A stretch of DNA of 64,000 nucleotides from Brugia malayi (lineage: Eukaryota > Nematoda > Chromadorea > Rhabditida > Onchocercidae). The stretch covers positions 4,583,221 to 4,647,220 of the forward strand of contig NW_025062479.1 in the NCBI RefSeq assembly GCF_000002995.4, read 5' to 3'. The notes under the pieces are model-generated. The model saw nothing but the letters and a program-made list of their open reading frames with translations, had not been told where the DNA came from and did no database searches. Position numbers and translations under genes: made by a program. Position 1 is the first letter of the stretch, and the number at the start of each line of letters is the position of its first letter. Positions 1 through 11,517 of the stretch are shown here, one piece after another.

Positions 1-1148
1 TACCAATGCAAGGGTGAATTTCAGCAACTTTTCAGGCGCACCACAATATTTGCAAGCCTTCCAACCGACAGGACCGTATTTATGGTGTAATTTTACTATT
101 TATAAATGACGTCATCCACCATATTTTAAAGAATACAAATTAGACGATTGAAGTGAAAATGTTGGACATTACAGTATTGCAGGTGCCTCGATCACCGTTA
201 ATCTCAAGATTTTTCCAAGTGCCTTAGTTTGTTTGAACGACAAAACGCTGATAAATGAAGACATGCTGACAAATGTTAAAAACTGATTTGCTTAGATTTA
301 CAGACTTCAACCAAACATTCTGCATTAGTTATTCAGTGTAAATAATTTATTTACTGAAATGAAAATCAGGACAGTTGTCTTGTACTATATATTCGATGAC
401 ATATTCGAGATCATTTATAACTTATAAGAAAGATGAAATATTTCTGTATACATTAATTCCACATCCTTGATAAAAATAATCCGATACCTGCCTAACCTCA
501 GCAGATAATCTGTACTGTCAAGGTTAAAAAGTTGTGTCTGTAAACAACCATATAACAAAATGCATTGTACCCATATGATCATTGAGATCAGACGACAAAA
601 CACAATATATAAGGTGTGGATAACAGTATATTTATATATGCATGATTGAAATGATCAAAAAGGACACCCATTAATATAGTAGGATGCAATGATTCCAGAA
701 AAGAATGGTTAAGAAGTAAATGCGAATAAAAACAAAGGAGTTACGAAAATACGAGTCTCCGATTAGGTAGAAAAAAAATGACATTACTGCTGCTGATTTG
801 ATTTGAAGATTTGTTTGGTGTCCGGAAATGCTGTTCTGAGAACCAACACAAACTTACTTTTGAAAAACACTATTCGCAGCAACTAGGAAATGTTCTGAAG
901 GATATCTGCATATTCTATTTACAATATAATAATGTTTGCTATCATGAAAAACCAATAAAGTCTTAATTTCCAAGGACTAGAAGGGCTAACATGGATTAAG
1001 TTAAAAAATCAATGGAGAATCAGGCATTTAATAACTCGAGACAACACAAAACCAATGACAAACTAGTAAATAAGACAAGCTATGAACTACTTAAAAGCTA
1101 TGAACCACGGTAACAGTCTAACAACTGAGCAAAGTAATGATTTTTGAA
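1..1148. other. 3' flank of the choline dehydrogenase gene, no gene seen
   Basis: This stretch follows the stop codon of the minus-strand choline dehydrogenase gene and should contain its 3' UTR. It is AT-rich, with no open frame that resembles a known protein and no exon-like block with splice sites. A minus-strand AATAAA (plus-strand tttatt) occurs near 346, but it is far from the stop and I cannot assign it as the polyadenylation signal. Confidence 0.5.
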
Positions 1149-4100
1149 CTATGAATTGTTTGTGGAAATATGTTTCGCTGAATCTTCTGCACTTGAAGAC
1201 CATATTGGTACATTTTCCTCAGCCAGTGGTGCATTCCTTTGTATTAAATCTGCTGCCCTTTCAGCTAGCATAATAACTGGAGCGTTAAGATTCCCACTTA
1301 CAATTGATGGCATTACTGATGCGTCTGCTACCTTCAACTGATTACTTTTGAATTGTTTCTTTAATCAGGATTTGTAGTTCTACGTCTTTTCATTTGCAGT
1401 GGAAACAGCAAACTTACATAAAGATTCCCAATTCCATAGACGCCCATTGTTTTCGGATTAACCACAGCTAATTTGTCGGATTCAATTCCCATTTTGCATG
1501 AACAGGATGGATGATAAGCAGAAGCAGACATCGTTCGAACAAATTCGTCAATCTGTCAAAATATTTGACATGGTGGTACCTTGAAACTCTAACATTTCAT
1601 GTAGTATGAATCCGTCAGCACAATCAGTGCAATAGTAGAGCCTATCGTACCTGTTTGTTACTCTGGCAATCTTCTCCGGGTAATAATTCATCGCCGCGGT
1701 ATTTATCAAAACTTCGTTGACTTAACAGTGCTCTAGAACAATTAGGGAAATAACTAAATTACTTAAATTACTTTGATTTCTTCAAAGCATAAAGTTATTT
1801 ATCAAAAAATCTCAAATAAAACCTTGCAATTCGTACGGCAAGCCTAAATTCGACATAGTCGTCTATATGATCCAAATAATTTGGATTCATAAGCGGATGT
1901 CGCCTGGGATCATTACTAGCCAGAGTTACTGTACCCTTAGACTTGGATCGCAGTGGACCAACATGTACCTAAATTAATCAAACACTGAATTATAGTGCAT
2001 AACAAAATTGACTTTTCCAAGCATGGAAAGCAAGTGATTTTCAGAAATTTAGGAATGGAATGATTACCTGGTAAGCGTGACATTTACCAGTACTGCGTCC
2101 ATCATCATGCACCGTAGAAGGGAGGAAATGGAACTGAATATCTGGATGAGAAACCTGGAAACAAAATTACTAGAAAATTCACCTTGGTCAAGTTCATTTG
2201 AAAATAACAAAGTGAAGCACTGAAAAACACATACAGAAGAAAACGAACGAACCCTTGGCGTACTTCTCACAAAACCACCAGACTCCAGATGACTGCTCGC
2301 TCCAAGCCCAGTCTTAGATAAATACCATTCCAAGCCAACTTTGATCATATTATGAGGGTAACGCCAGGAACTCTTGTTGTAAAGTGTAATTGGTTGCGTA
2401 CATTGCTAAGCATCATTAATATACTTGAAACTTGAATTTCAATTTACCTGAATTCATCTATTTTGCAACTACACTAAAAACACGAGCGTCGAAGGTTGGC
2501 AGTAAAAATGGAGATCTTAAGGAAAGAAACCTGCTGTACGTAAACCTCAAGATGATCCTGCAAGTTATTACCAACTCCTGGCAAATGCTCGACCACTTGA
2601 ATCGAATGAGCCTGAAATTATTAAATATAAGTTATTAAATATAATCAATCCGATTAAATACAGTCATGAACTGAAAATTTTACTTTTATGTTATCTGCCG
2701 GTCCAATCCCACTAAGAAGCAATAGCTGTGGAGTATTAATTGCACCGCAGGCAAGAATTACGCCTTCTTCACAATATACTTTCTCACGATTCCACGAATT
2801 GATAGTATCGGTAAGTGGACCATTCTGCAAAATAGAAAACCTTCAGGTGCAGTTACCATTTTATGACAAAAATAGGTTAAAAATACTTAACTTCACAAAG
2901 TTATTACATTCTAATCTCTTTGATATTGCTTCTGCTTATGCTTCACCAGATCTAAATACACAAAAGAAAAAAAAAAAAACTGACCTCGTATATGAATTTG
3001 GATAAAATATTTGAAGCTAAGATACTATTTATTATCAAAAGAATACTAAATTACTATCAGTTAGCTTTGCTCCCCGTACTCAATCCCTCAAAATCTATCA
3101 AAATGCTAAGAAAATAATGAAAAAAACACTTTTCTTATAAACTCGATACCAACTGCTTTGTTCCTATCAAATAATATGCGTGTACACAATATATTCGACG
3201 AGGTATGTAAATTTGGGCGCGAAAGTGCCTGGAAAAGAGAATACGAAGGAGTATAATTAATTCATCCCTATAACAGTTATTTATTTTCGTAGAAACACCA
3301 ACACAAATAACAAGTGAAAACTTCTTTACATACAGGCCACAAATAAGCCCTCGATGCACTCCACCGTAAGCCTTTATGAATAGTTAGATCCATTGGGGCT
3401 ATTCCTTCCTGTTTGTATCCATTCATGTCATCCACAATACCAATGCCAAACTGAAGAAATTATTCATTATATCTTGAGTCCAAAATTGTCCAGAAATCTA
3501 TATTACGAAGAAACTGCAAATAACATTATATAACTGAAATATTATTACTTGATCACCGCATTCAATAAAAGCTTTGTGCAACGGATTTTCGCATTTTCCC
3601 TGCGTAACATGAAGTGGACCATTCCAACCACGATAAAGATCTGATGGTCCCTTTGACAGTTCATGAGTCTGAGCCTTTTTAAAATAAGGAAGTACATTCC
3701 TGAAATGATGAGTTTCTCCAGCGAGAAGTTCGAATTGTTATAAACCGGCTCTAATTTTAATCTGAAACTAGAACATGAACTTTAAGGATACTTGTAGGAC
3801 CAATCTGTAGCCCCCTCTTGCTCCCAACGATCATAGTCAAGCGGATGTCCACGGACGTATACCATCGCATTAAGAGTGGAAGAGCCTCCCCAAACACGTC
3901 CACGAGGCCAGTAAACTGTTCGGCCATTCATATTTTTTTGCGGTTGAGTGTAGTAAAACCTGTAAATTTACATGCATAATAAGTAAAGAAAACGTTCTAT
4001 TTAAAATAATATTCCCAAATCATCGTTCACAGTATTTTTTCATTATTATATGAATATATCCATGACCTAGCTTATCAAATGTCCTGGAATTTCCAGAGAC

Positions 4101-4575
4101 ATTTCAGTAGTATTTACGTATTATCACTTCTACATCCAAATGAGATGCAATATCAGGTACATTTGTTTGTAGTTTGACTCTATGGTAGAAAGAATGGAAT
4201 TTACCAATTATATTTGTCATCGCACAGATTGTACATGAGTGCTGCTGGCATATGAAATTTCCAATTCCATTTTGAATCTCGTGGCCCAGCCTCCACCAAC
4301 AACACTCGATTGGCAGGATTTTCTGTCAATCGATTAGCCTGAATAGGACGTTATTATAACTCCTTTGTGTATTCTTCAGTAACTGCCATATGACTTTTCT
4401 GTCAAGTCTGTTAAAGATATACCAGAACACATCCTGCTGAACCAGCTCCGATGATGATGTATGTTGGCTTCTTGTCACCCAATTCTGGATCTATGGCGCC
4501 ATGGTACCGACCCCATCCGTAATTTCGAGTTGTCGTTGTTACCAACCAGTTCTTCCGAACAAAAACTGACAACAT
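1149..4575 (-). CDS. CHDH: choline dehydrogenase, mitochondrial (GMC oxidoreductase), 14 exons
   Basis: Oxidises choline to betaine aldehyde with FAD in mitochondria, the first step of betaine synthesis. Exons in transcript order: 4575-4423, 4338-4205, 3959-3792, 3699-3549, 3450-3334, 3228-3130, 2824-2684, 2611-2531, 2405-2253, 2154-2068, 1968-1823, 1732-1651, 1552-1418, 1337-1149. All junctions are GT-AG and keep phase, giving 611 residues (human CHDH is about 594). The first 20 or so residues are basic and hydroxylated like a mitochondrial presequence. The FAD motif GAGSAG is at 43-48. GMC signature 1 ([18 protein letters not shown]) starts at 116 and signature 2 ([15 protein letters not shown]) at 301. 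The active-site His is H518 in [11 protein letters not shown], with the partner Asn near 565 in VSGNLNAP. No lesion is seen. The start chosen is the first ATG before the FAD motif and supplies the presequence. The family assignment is near certain; the choline substrate rests on close similarity along the whole length. Confidence 0.95.
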
Positions 4576-4744
4576 CCTCAAGTTCTCTTCCCTTCCTCAC
4601 TGCCTCAGAAATAACATAACAGGTTGATTCGCCAAGAGAGACGGACAGTTTCAAAATGCCGCCAGCCGCATAGTTCTAGTATCGAAACGCTACGGAGCTC
4701 TCGGGCTAATTTCTTTTAAGACTAGTTCCAATAGGTTTTGCTCT

Positions 4745-5880
4745 TTGCCATCGTTTTTACTCCACACTCGTATTTCCCATCTTGACAGGAATCACCGTAG
4801 AGTTCTGTTAAACAAAGGATTGAGAGAGAGTGAGTTGGAAAAGGGGCGAAACAAAAGTAGTGTAAGCATAGATAAAATTTGGAACCAGGGTTAGTAATGT
4901 GGCAGCAGTCTGCTGTACTGCGTAGTGATCAAATTTACCGTGAGAAAAAAGCGTAAGTGAAATTATGTCAGGAATGATAGTAAAGGCGGCAGTTGTTGGC
5001 ACAATTTGTATTAACTCTACACTGAGATTTTTGTATTTTGGCTGTTTTTTCAGTATCATTTACTTGTTTTGAAATTAAAGGAAGAAGCACTATACCAATT
5101 GCAGTATCAATTACTCTTTGCGGTATTTATAGGACAATGCATTTGGTACAAAACTGGCCATAATTATATCAATCCATAGGCTTATTTGAGTTACAGTTGC
5201 TGATAATTGCTGGCCGCTTAAAAAACTTTATTACTCAATTTTATGTTTAAAAAATGCAGCCTTTAATTTGTGATGTACTAAAAATAGCATCAATAATAAT
5301 TGGAAAATCCCTCCAACCAGGACAGCTATGGAGAGATTGTGGGCTGGTGTTTTTATGTAAGGCGTGAATAAATTAACAATTTGACAGAGATTCAAAATGA
5401 TCAGTGCAATAGCTGTTGAAGCGAAATGTTGCTTTATTTGCAATATTCCCCCGATAAGTGATGCTGTTGAAACAAAAATTATGTAAGGCATCATAATTCT
5501 CAATAAAGTCACAATGAGGACAAGTTTACTTTGGTCAAATTCAGGAGTGAACTTGAATCATATAAGGAAAGGAAGTCTGCGCAATAAGACAAAAAATCAA
5601 TAAAATATTAAACGTGAGAGATATTGCGCTATTCGCAAACCTAAATGCCTTTTTATTATCATCTGGTTCTGCTGAATATAGCGAATATAAAAGAGAGTGA
5701 ACGCTCGTTCTGCAAAAAGCACTCGAAGTAGATTGGCAAGGCGAAACGAAAAGAAAAGTGCATCTGCAAGAGGGGTTGCACCGATAACCATTGCAATTAA
5801 TATATCCCTTATTAGCTCTGAGATTCTTGAAATAGCTGTAAAAAAAAACTAAAAAAAAAGGTGAACATACTTTTAAACAT
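4745..5880 (-). pseudogene. murJ: nuclear insertion of Wolbachia murJ (lipid II flippase), degraded
   Basis: A bacterial murJ (mviN) remnant inside nematode DNA. MurJ flips lipid II across the bacterial membrane and has no role in animals. Similarity starts at an ATG at 5880-5878. A T-rich expansion follows, then a segment with SRISELIRDILIAMVIGATP and PLADALFFSFRLANLL (about 5845-5650). A second segment (5512-5231) carries MMPYIIFVSTASLIGGILQ and NLSIAVLVGGIFQLLLMLF. A third (about 5225-5070) carries VTQISLWIDIIMASFVPNAL. The last (5059-4750) carries IPDIISLTLFSHGKFDHYAV and ends near TVIPVKMGNTS. The order is colinear with intact MurJ, but the frame changes several times and stops intervene, so it cannot encode the protein. 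It covers the N-terminal end to roughly three quarters of the family length. It lies in the same orientation as the choline dehydrogenase gene, with its end about 170 bp from that start codon. Attribution to Wolbachia, rather than another alphaproteobacterium, is from remembered similarity plus the nematode setting. Confidence 0.87.
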
Positions 5881-6600
5881 TGCTATTTACCACTATTCCA
5901 GATTAAACGCAGTGTTAATATACTCTTCGCGTACCAAACTAATTTTATTATATGCGAAAAAAAACTACTTGACAACTTTCGCTGTTAATCTCATAATGAG
6001 ACTGAAGCTATTTATTTCACAATGTCTGCAGATTAATGGTAAAAAACTTAGGTTATTTAGCGTCTCATGTTTAAATTTTTGCATTATGTACACCTCACGT
6101 CTTTTTAAAACTTCTGGTTTTTACCTATACAAGCTGAAACGCGTTTATAAGTCTTTAAGACAATATAGAACGTCGAATAGACAAGGAAGAATTTAGATAC
6201 TGTCTGCCCTACGTCTTCTTTTTTAACATTTACAGTTTTGGTTACTCACATTTAAAAGTAGCTGAACCATAGCGCTGAGGATAAAAAAAAAGTCGATATT
6301 TGAGGTACATATAAATAATTAGCCACCGGCCACCTTTCTCGCTTGGAAATTTTTAAATATTTATAGCTAGTTGCACTCTATGAACGAACATCTATTTTCA
6401 CAACAAGTGGTGTCATTCCAGTGCGTGACGCTGGAATCTAGTGACAGCATTGCAAAAAGGCTTGCAAAAAAAAGTATTGTGCCACACCGCAATGCATATT
6501 TATTAAATGTTTTTGCTTGTGCTACAAAAGGCATCTTGCCTTATGATTCTCAGCTACTGCTAGCAGGTAACATATCCTCTATATCACCACGAAGTTGATA
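5881..6600. other. probable continuation of Wolbachia-derived DNA upstream of murJ
   Basis: The stretch follows the murJ start codon on the bacterial side and has no host exon. A short palindromic repeat typical of Wolbachia genomes sits at 6411-6442 (separate entry). A plus-strand frame from about 6371 to 6598 stays open for 75 codons but matches nothing I recognise. The 3' limit is unclear; base composition changes near 6.6 kb. That the whole block came in one transfer with murJ is inference. Confidence 0.45.
6411..6442. repeat. Wolbachia-type palindromic intergenic repeat
   Basis: The sequence contains ATTCCAG, a short GC-rich loop and CTGGAAT, preceded by tgtc and followed by ctagtgac. 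Wolbachia genomes carry many intergenic hairpins of the form GTCATTCCAGTG...CACTGGAATCTAG. Its position about 530 bp beyond the murJ start supports a single bacterial segment. Confidence 0.6.
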
Positions 6601-6688
6601 CATCGGAAGAGAGCACGGGAATGGACAAAGATCATTGGTAACAGTTAATCGAACGAGCAAGAGAAGACGGAGATGGGAGCACATGTGA

Positions 6689-6805
6689 ATTATACAGGCC
6701 ATTCACCGGGACCCTAAATATTTGTACCACGTTATTGTGAAAAACCGGAATGGAAGGCCTATTAGTTATGAGGAAATTTGTCGTTATTATAAAAATCCCT
6801 TATGA
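6689..6805 (+). other. short coding-like block, unrecognised
   Basis: A 38-codon open stretch ends at TGA and reads like protein (RDPKYLYHVIVKNRNGRPIS, then YEEICRYY). A TGA lies immediately upstream in the same frame (6686-6688). Further codon-like sequence at about 6570-6685 is spread over different frames with a stop (for example LIERAREDGDGSTC). The pattern suggests a decayed gene rather than a live exon. I do not recognise the family. It could belong to the bacterial insert, a transposase relic or a host pseudogene. Confidence 0.3.
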
Positions 6806-9373
6806 TTTATGATACTTTAGAGTCTGCAGGGGACAATACGTTATATGGAAGTATTAGCGTTCTTCAGCAGTAACGTGTGCATCCAAATGATTTAATTCAA
6901 GGCCTGCCTAAACAAATACATCCTGCAAATGTAATCTATAAAATATTGATCTTATTATTCTTTCAAACTAAAATTAAGCAGGTCCGATGGAAAAACTGGT
7001 TCCCGATCACGTGAAGTAACTAATGTTATTATGAGGTGAGAAAAGTGAGTTAAAGCTAGTGAAGAATATATCCCTTCTTGATTAGGCTGTTCTGCCGAAA
7101 GGGAAAAGGGGAAGGCTTGAGAGATTTTTAGACCTTTGTTATTGAAACTCGCGTACGCTTAATACAGGGTCGATAATTAGCCACCAGCCTGTCATCAACC
7201 ATAAATGTTAGGAAAAAGAAAATTTGTGGTCTAACTTCTGCAATGATGTGTACTTTAAACTCTAGTGACTGTGTGAGAGAGATAACTGCATGTAATTCTA
7301 GCACTACATTTGGTGATATTTGAAGCATAAATTAAATGTCGCCAACCTTTGTTCATTTTACAAACTTCCTATCTCATATCGTACAATGCATAAATCTTTT
7401 TTGTATACGTTGTAAAATGCATTATCTTGATTATCTGTTGAAATTTCCTCTAGCTAGATTGTTATAACAAGCAAATGCAACACTAATGGAAATCAATGCA
7501 ATAAAAGCAGTGCTTGGTCGGACGGGGTCTCCTAATCCAAAGAAAAGAATTCAGAACAAACACATCGAGGTCAGAAACTTTCATAGCGAGGGAAAAGTCG
7601 CTTGACAACCTGTAAAGCATATGTTTTCGAAGTTTTGTAATTATCATTTGAAACAACAGTCTCTCTCACAACCATCTCACATGTTACGCATGGCTCCATC
7701 AAAATACTGTAGCAGAGGGAGCATAAAATATTAAAACGCTAGCATTTCTAAACATTCCAAAATGCTCTGATTGAATTAATAATATTAAATGATTCTTATC
7801 AAATTATGTGATTAGATCAGTGTTATCATGTTCCACATTCCATTCACGCAACATTTCCGGCGTACTTTCAAATAATCTCAACTTCTTTTACAGTAATCAA
7901 CAGCAATAGTCTGATGTAGGTAGCTTGCAGCAACGAGAGACAATGACATCACATAGACCTATATGAAAGCTTCGTGGGTGGTCTCGATCGTCACAATTTC
8001 AATTAACTTTCCAACAATAATTCAGTTAATGCAGATATGTCTACTGATGTTGCAGTGTATGTTTATTGATGTCTTTAAAGTTTATGTATATATATTTCGA
8101 CTATAGTGGCTAAGCAATATCATTACAGCTGTCTCTCCGCCTTCACTTTTTTGAAAAAGAGCCAAATGATAACAATTTTCGCTCAGAAAGATATAGTTGC
8201 TAGAGTATGAGGAATAACCTGTTTGGCAGGACAATGTTCCACTTAATCAAATAAAAGTTTATTAGCATGTTTTGCAAATTCTGAATATAACTAAATAAAT
8301 ATACTGGGTTAATTTACTTGCATTACAAGTTCACGTCTCATACTGTATACCCTCTGTGAGAAAATGAGGAATTTTTAAAGTCTTACTAGCATGAGGTATC
8401 TGGATGCTTGATTTCAAGATAAATGAATACTTTACTTTTTAGTTGTAACATAAGAAATTGGAGTAGTGTAAAAGGAATTGAAATCTGAGAAATCAGCTAA
8501 TCAGCTGATTAAAAATACCAAATTAGCTTTAAAACATCATTTGTGTAGTAAAACACCATTTGACGAATTCGTTTTTTTTTGCACTGATATCTTCTGTTTT
8601 GACTTTTTTAAAGCAGAATCAAGAATGCCATTAAATTTCTGATTTTATATGTTGTCGTTTTGCATGAGATATCATTTGTGTTTTGACTATCTAATCAAGT
8701 TGTTTTGATAATAGTAGTTCGAGAGGAATAACATTAATTGTTAAGAATATTTTAAAATCAAAATTTGCTTTTCACCTGTACTTTTTATTAAATCCTACTT
8801 GATCACTATATGTGTCACAATCTTTAATACGAAGTTTGTTGGAATTAATTCATTGCAACAAACAAAAAAGTGTGTAGGAATTACATTGCAATAGGCGAAA
8901 TGTGCTGCCGGAATATACAGTTATTTGCACTACTTATTGTAATACTTGTTCTTTAGTGATCACTCATGTGCAGAGGAAAATTTGTTACAACTATTTATTG
9001 TAATATAATAACTATTTGTCGTAGTTATTTCCATCAAGAAATAGTCATCTCAGGTGACTAAATGATCCTCTATCACTGATGTTCCTAAGCAATTCTAGAA
9101 TATCGTGTCGTAATAGAGTACTTGAAGATTATATAAAGCAAGTAAGTATTATCAGTTTGAAAAGCATTTCAAGACATAACTGGAACGAGTGGCATTTCAA
9201 ATCGTGAGACTGCAAATAAAAAGTGGCGTAATGATAATACTGTGTCTTATAATTACGTTACTAACAAATCAACTCCAATGAATTTTTAGTTTAATTCATT
9301 TAGATATATTAATGGAAGAAGGAAAACTGTGAAAGAATTTGGTGAATAATTTATCAAAGGCGGATATCAGCAA
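6806..9373. other. intergenic, no convincing gene
   Basis: This AT-rich spacer separates the Wolbachia-like region from the 3' end of the HAD hydrolase gene. The only item worth recording is a 39-residue basic plus-strand ORF at 7486-7605 (it contains VLGRTGSPNPKKRIQNKH). It has no splice context and no family I recognise. The rest holds only short chance frames. Confidence 0.45.
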
Positions 9374-11517
9374 TCATGACAGTGACCATCTCCTCATATC
9401 CAGTACAATGGGTAACAGCTCACTAACATCGCGAACCTAAAACGATTGAATGAATAATCAATTAGTTGATAATCTGATAAGATGGTTCACACTGCACGTT
9501 CTTACAATGTGATCAGCTTGTGGTCGCAGTTCATTGATGTCACATACTCCGGAAAGTACTCCAACAGTACTACCAAGATTAGCGGAACGTCCCATACCCA
9601 TATCAGCTAAAGTATCACCTACTACAAGTGTATCCTGAAAATAATTTTCCCATATTGTATGAAAATTAAATAATTTAGATTTTAGGACACTAAATAAGTG
9701 TAATCAATTTCATTCAAAATCTGGTACAGACCTTATGATGACACCATTCTATTTTTAGCAAATTAATTGTAGGTGATACTTTAAAGCGAACTTTTCATGA
9801 AAGTGAAACTTCATTGAAAATAAAACAAATAAAGAAAAACTTCTGAACCTCCAATTTTATGAAGCTTACTTGTGGATCAACATCCAACGCACGACATATG
9901 GAAAGTGCATTATGAGGATGCGGTTTTGGTATGGAACCAGCATCATCACCGCACACTACTACATCAACATGATCTTCCAATTGTAATCGTCGTAATGTAG
10001 TTAAGGTCCCTTTTCTGAGGAAAAATTTACTTGAATTTGACAAGTAAAAGTTTCGAAAATAAAAAGCTGGAAATATTATGCTGGCACATTTTTCATTAAA
10101 TAATGTCATCAGAGGATATGCATAAAGCAGACGAAAGTTATCCACAACAACTGTTTACGTTACTCTATGCAATATGCAGCAGCAGCATGATTACACTCTT
10201 TCAGTGTAAATGATTTTCTATTTGTAATCGATTGAATGCGTGAGCTAAATTATGCGTGAGCTGAATTTTAGTTATCATTAGAAGTTTAGTTGGTTTTCAG
10301 AAATTTCAAAAAATGTAAGTGCCGCGAGAACTCACCGGCTGTCTGAGGTGCAAATGGCTATTTTGATTCCGTTTTCTCGTAGTTGCCGGAATAATGAACA
10401 CAAATCAGAAATTTCTTTAGCAGCTTGACCACTGGATTCATTCGACTCTAGGATTGCTGCCATAATATGCTGCAAGCGTATTTTAGGCCGCAAATCAACC
10501 GATAATGCCATTTTAATAAAAAAGTAATAAAATCGAAGTGATAACGATTTTTGCACAATTGAAAAATGAAAAAAAAAAAAATCATCCTGTTACATTCATT
10601 TCATGTGAGAGAGGAAAATTATCTCAGCAAAAAAAATATCCAAATCTAAATTTGGAATTGCAGGAAACAAAGACTTTAACAGCATCAGTAGCTTCAATTC
10701 CGCGATTAATCAGCAACCGGGCAATGGCATCACGTATTTGTGCCATAGTTCCTTCAGCGAGAAGCCCAGATTTCACCTTCTGTTCCTTCTCATGCAAGCC
10801 CAGCAATGAATATATTTCTTTTTCAACATTCATATTTATTGCTTCACTTATTCTGGAATATGTTAATAAATTGTAGTTTGTTTCTCCGCCTTAAATTTTT
10901 GCTAAAAACTATTTTGAGCAACTTCAAATAATTTAAACTGTCCAAGAAAAACCAGGAATCACTTCTTGGCCACATTTATCGCCCATGGAACCCACGTGGA
11001 ATGAAAACAAATTAAAGTGCCATCTTTGTCGAAAATTACAAGTGAAGCCTTGCTCTGAAAGCGAAATCCAATCATTTCCAACAAATTTTAGTTTATTTTA
11101 TTTCCGACAATTATAAATAGCTATGTTACTATCATTATTTTATCTTTTAAGAGCTTATGTTACCTTGATGTCAGCAAAATGAGCCTCATGCTAAGCAAAT
11201 TTATTCAATTCTCGAAATAACTTTTTATAACTTTTTGGCAATTTAACTGTTTAATATGCAAATCAAGCTGTCACTTGCATGCTATAGTTGAACTTGTATC
11301 ATTCTGAACTAGTTACGTTTTCATGAGTCAAGTCATTCATTCTCTTGTTCCGCAGTTTGGCAGAGTAATATTAGCATAATTCTCAATGGTCAGTTACCAA
11401 AAACTTAGAATTCAAAACAGACAAATAAAATCAATGAATTAAAAAAATAACAAATCAACACACATTTTTTTGACATCGTATAGGTGCAACTGTTTGTACA
11501 AAATGACTCGTAAACAT
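9374..11517 (-). CDS. HAD-superfamily hydrolase (phosphoglycolate phosphatase-like), 7 exons
   Basis: A predicted metal-dependent phosphatase with an aspartyl nucleophile. Exons in transcript order: 11517-11464, 11054-10963, 10852-10675, 10586-10336 (acceptor uncertain), 10014-9870, 9634-9506, 9436-9374, giving about 303 residues. Motif I is FDKDGT with D27 (nucleophile) and D29. Motif II is ICTSDS near 186-191. Motif III Lys is in IPKPHP (about K222). Motif IV is VVGDTLAD with D247 and D251. The helical segment between motifs I and II (about 50-180) fits a C1 cap. The start is the first Met in the exon preceding motif I; that exon is open further upstream after a TTTTAG acceptor, so an extra 5' exon is possible. 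The exon-3 donor (AAA|gtcttt) is poor, and the only AG acceptor before MALSVDL adds a 25-residue stretch with FFFFHF. Substrate is not determinable; phosphoglycolate or a small phosphorylated metabolite is a family-level guess. Confidence 0.87.
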
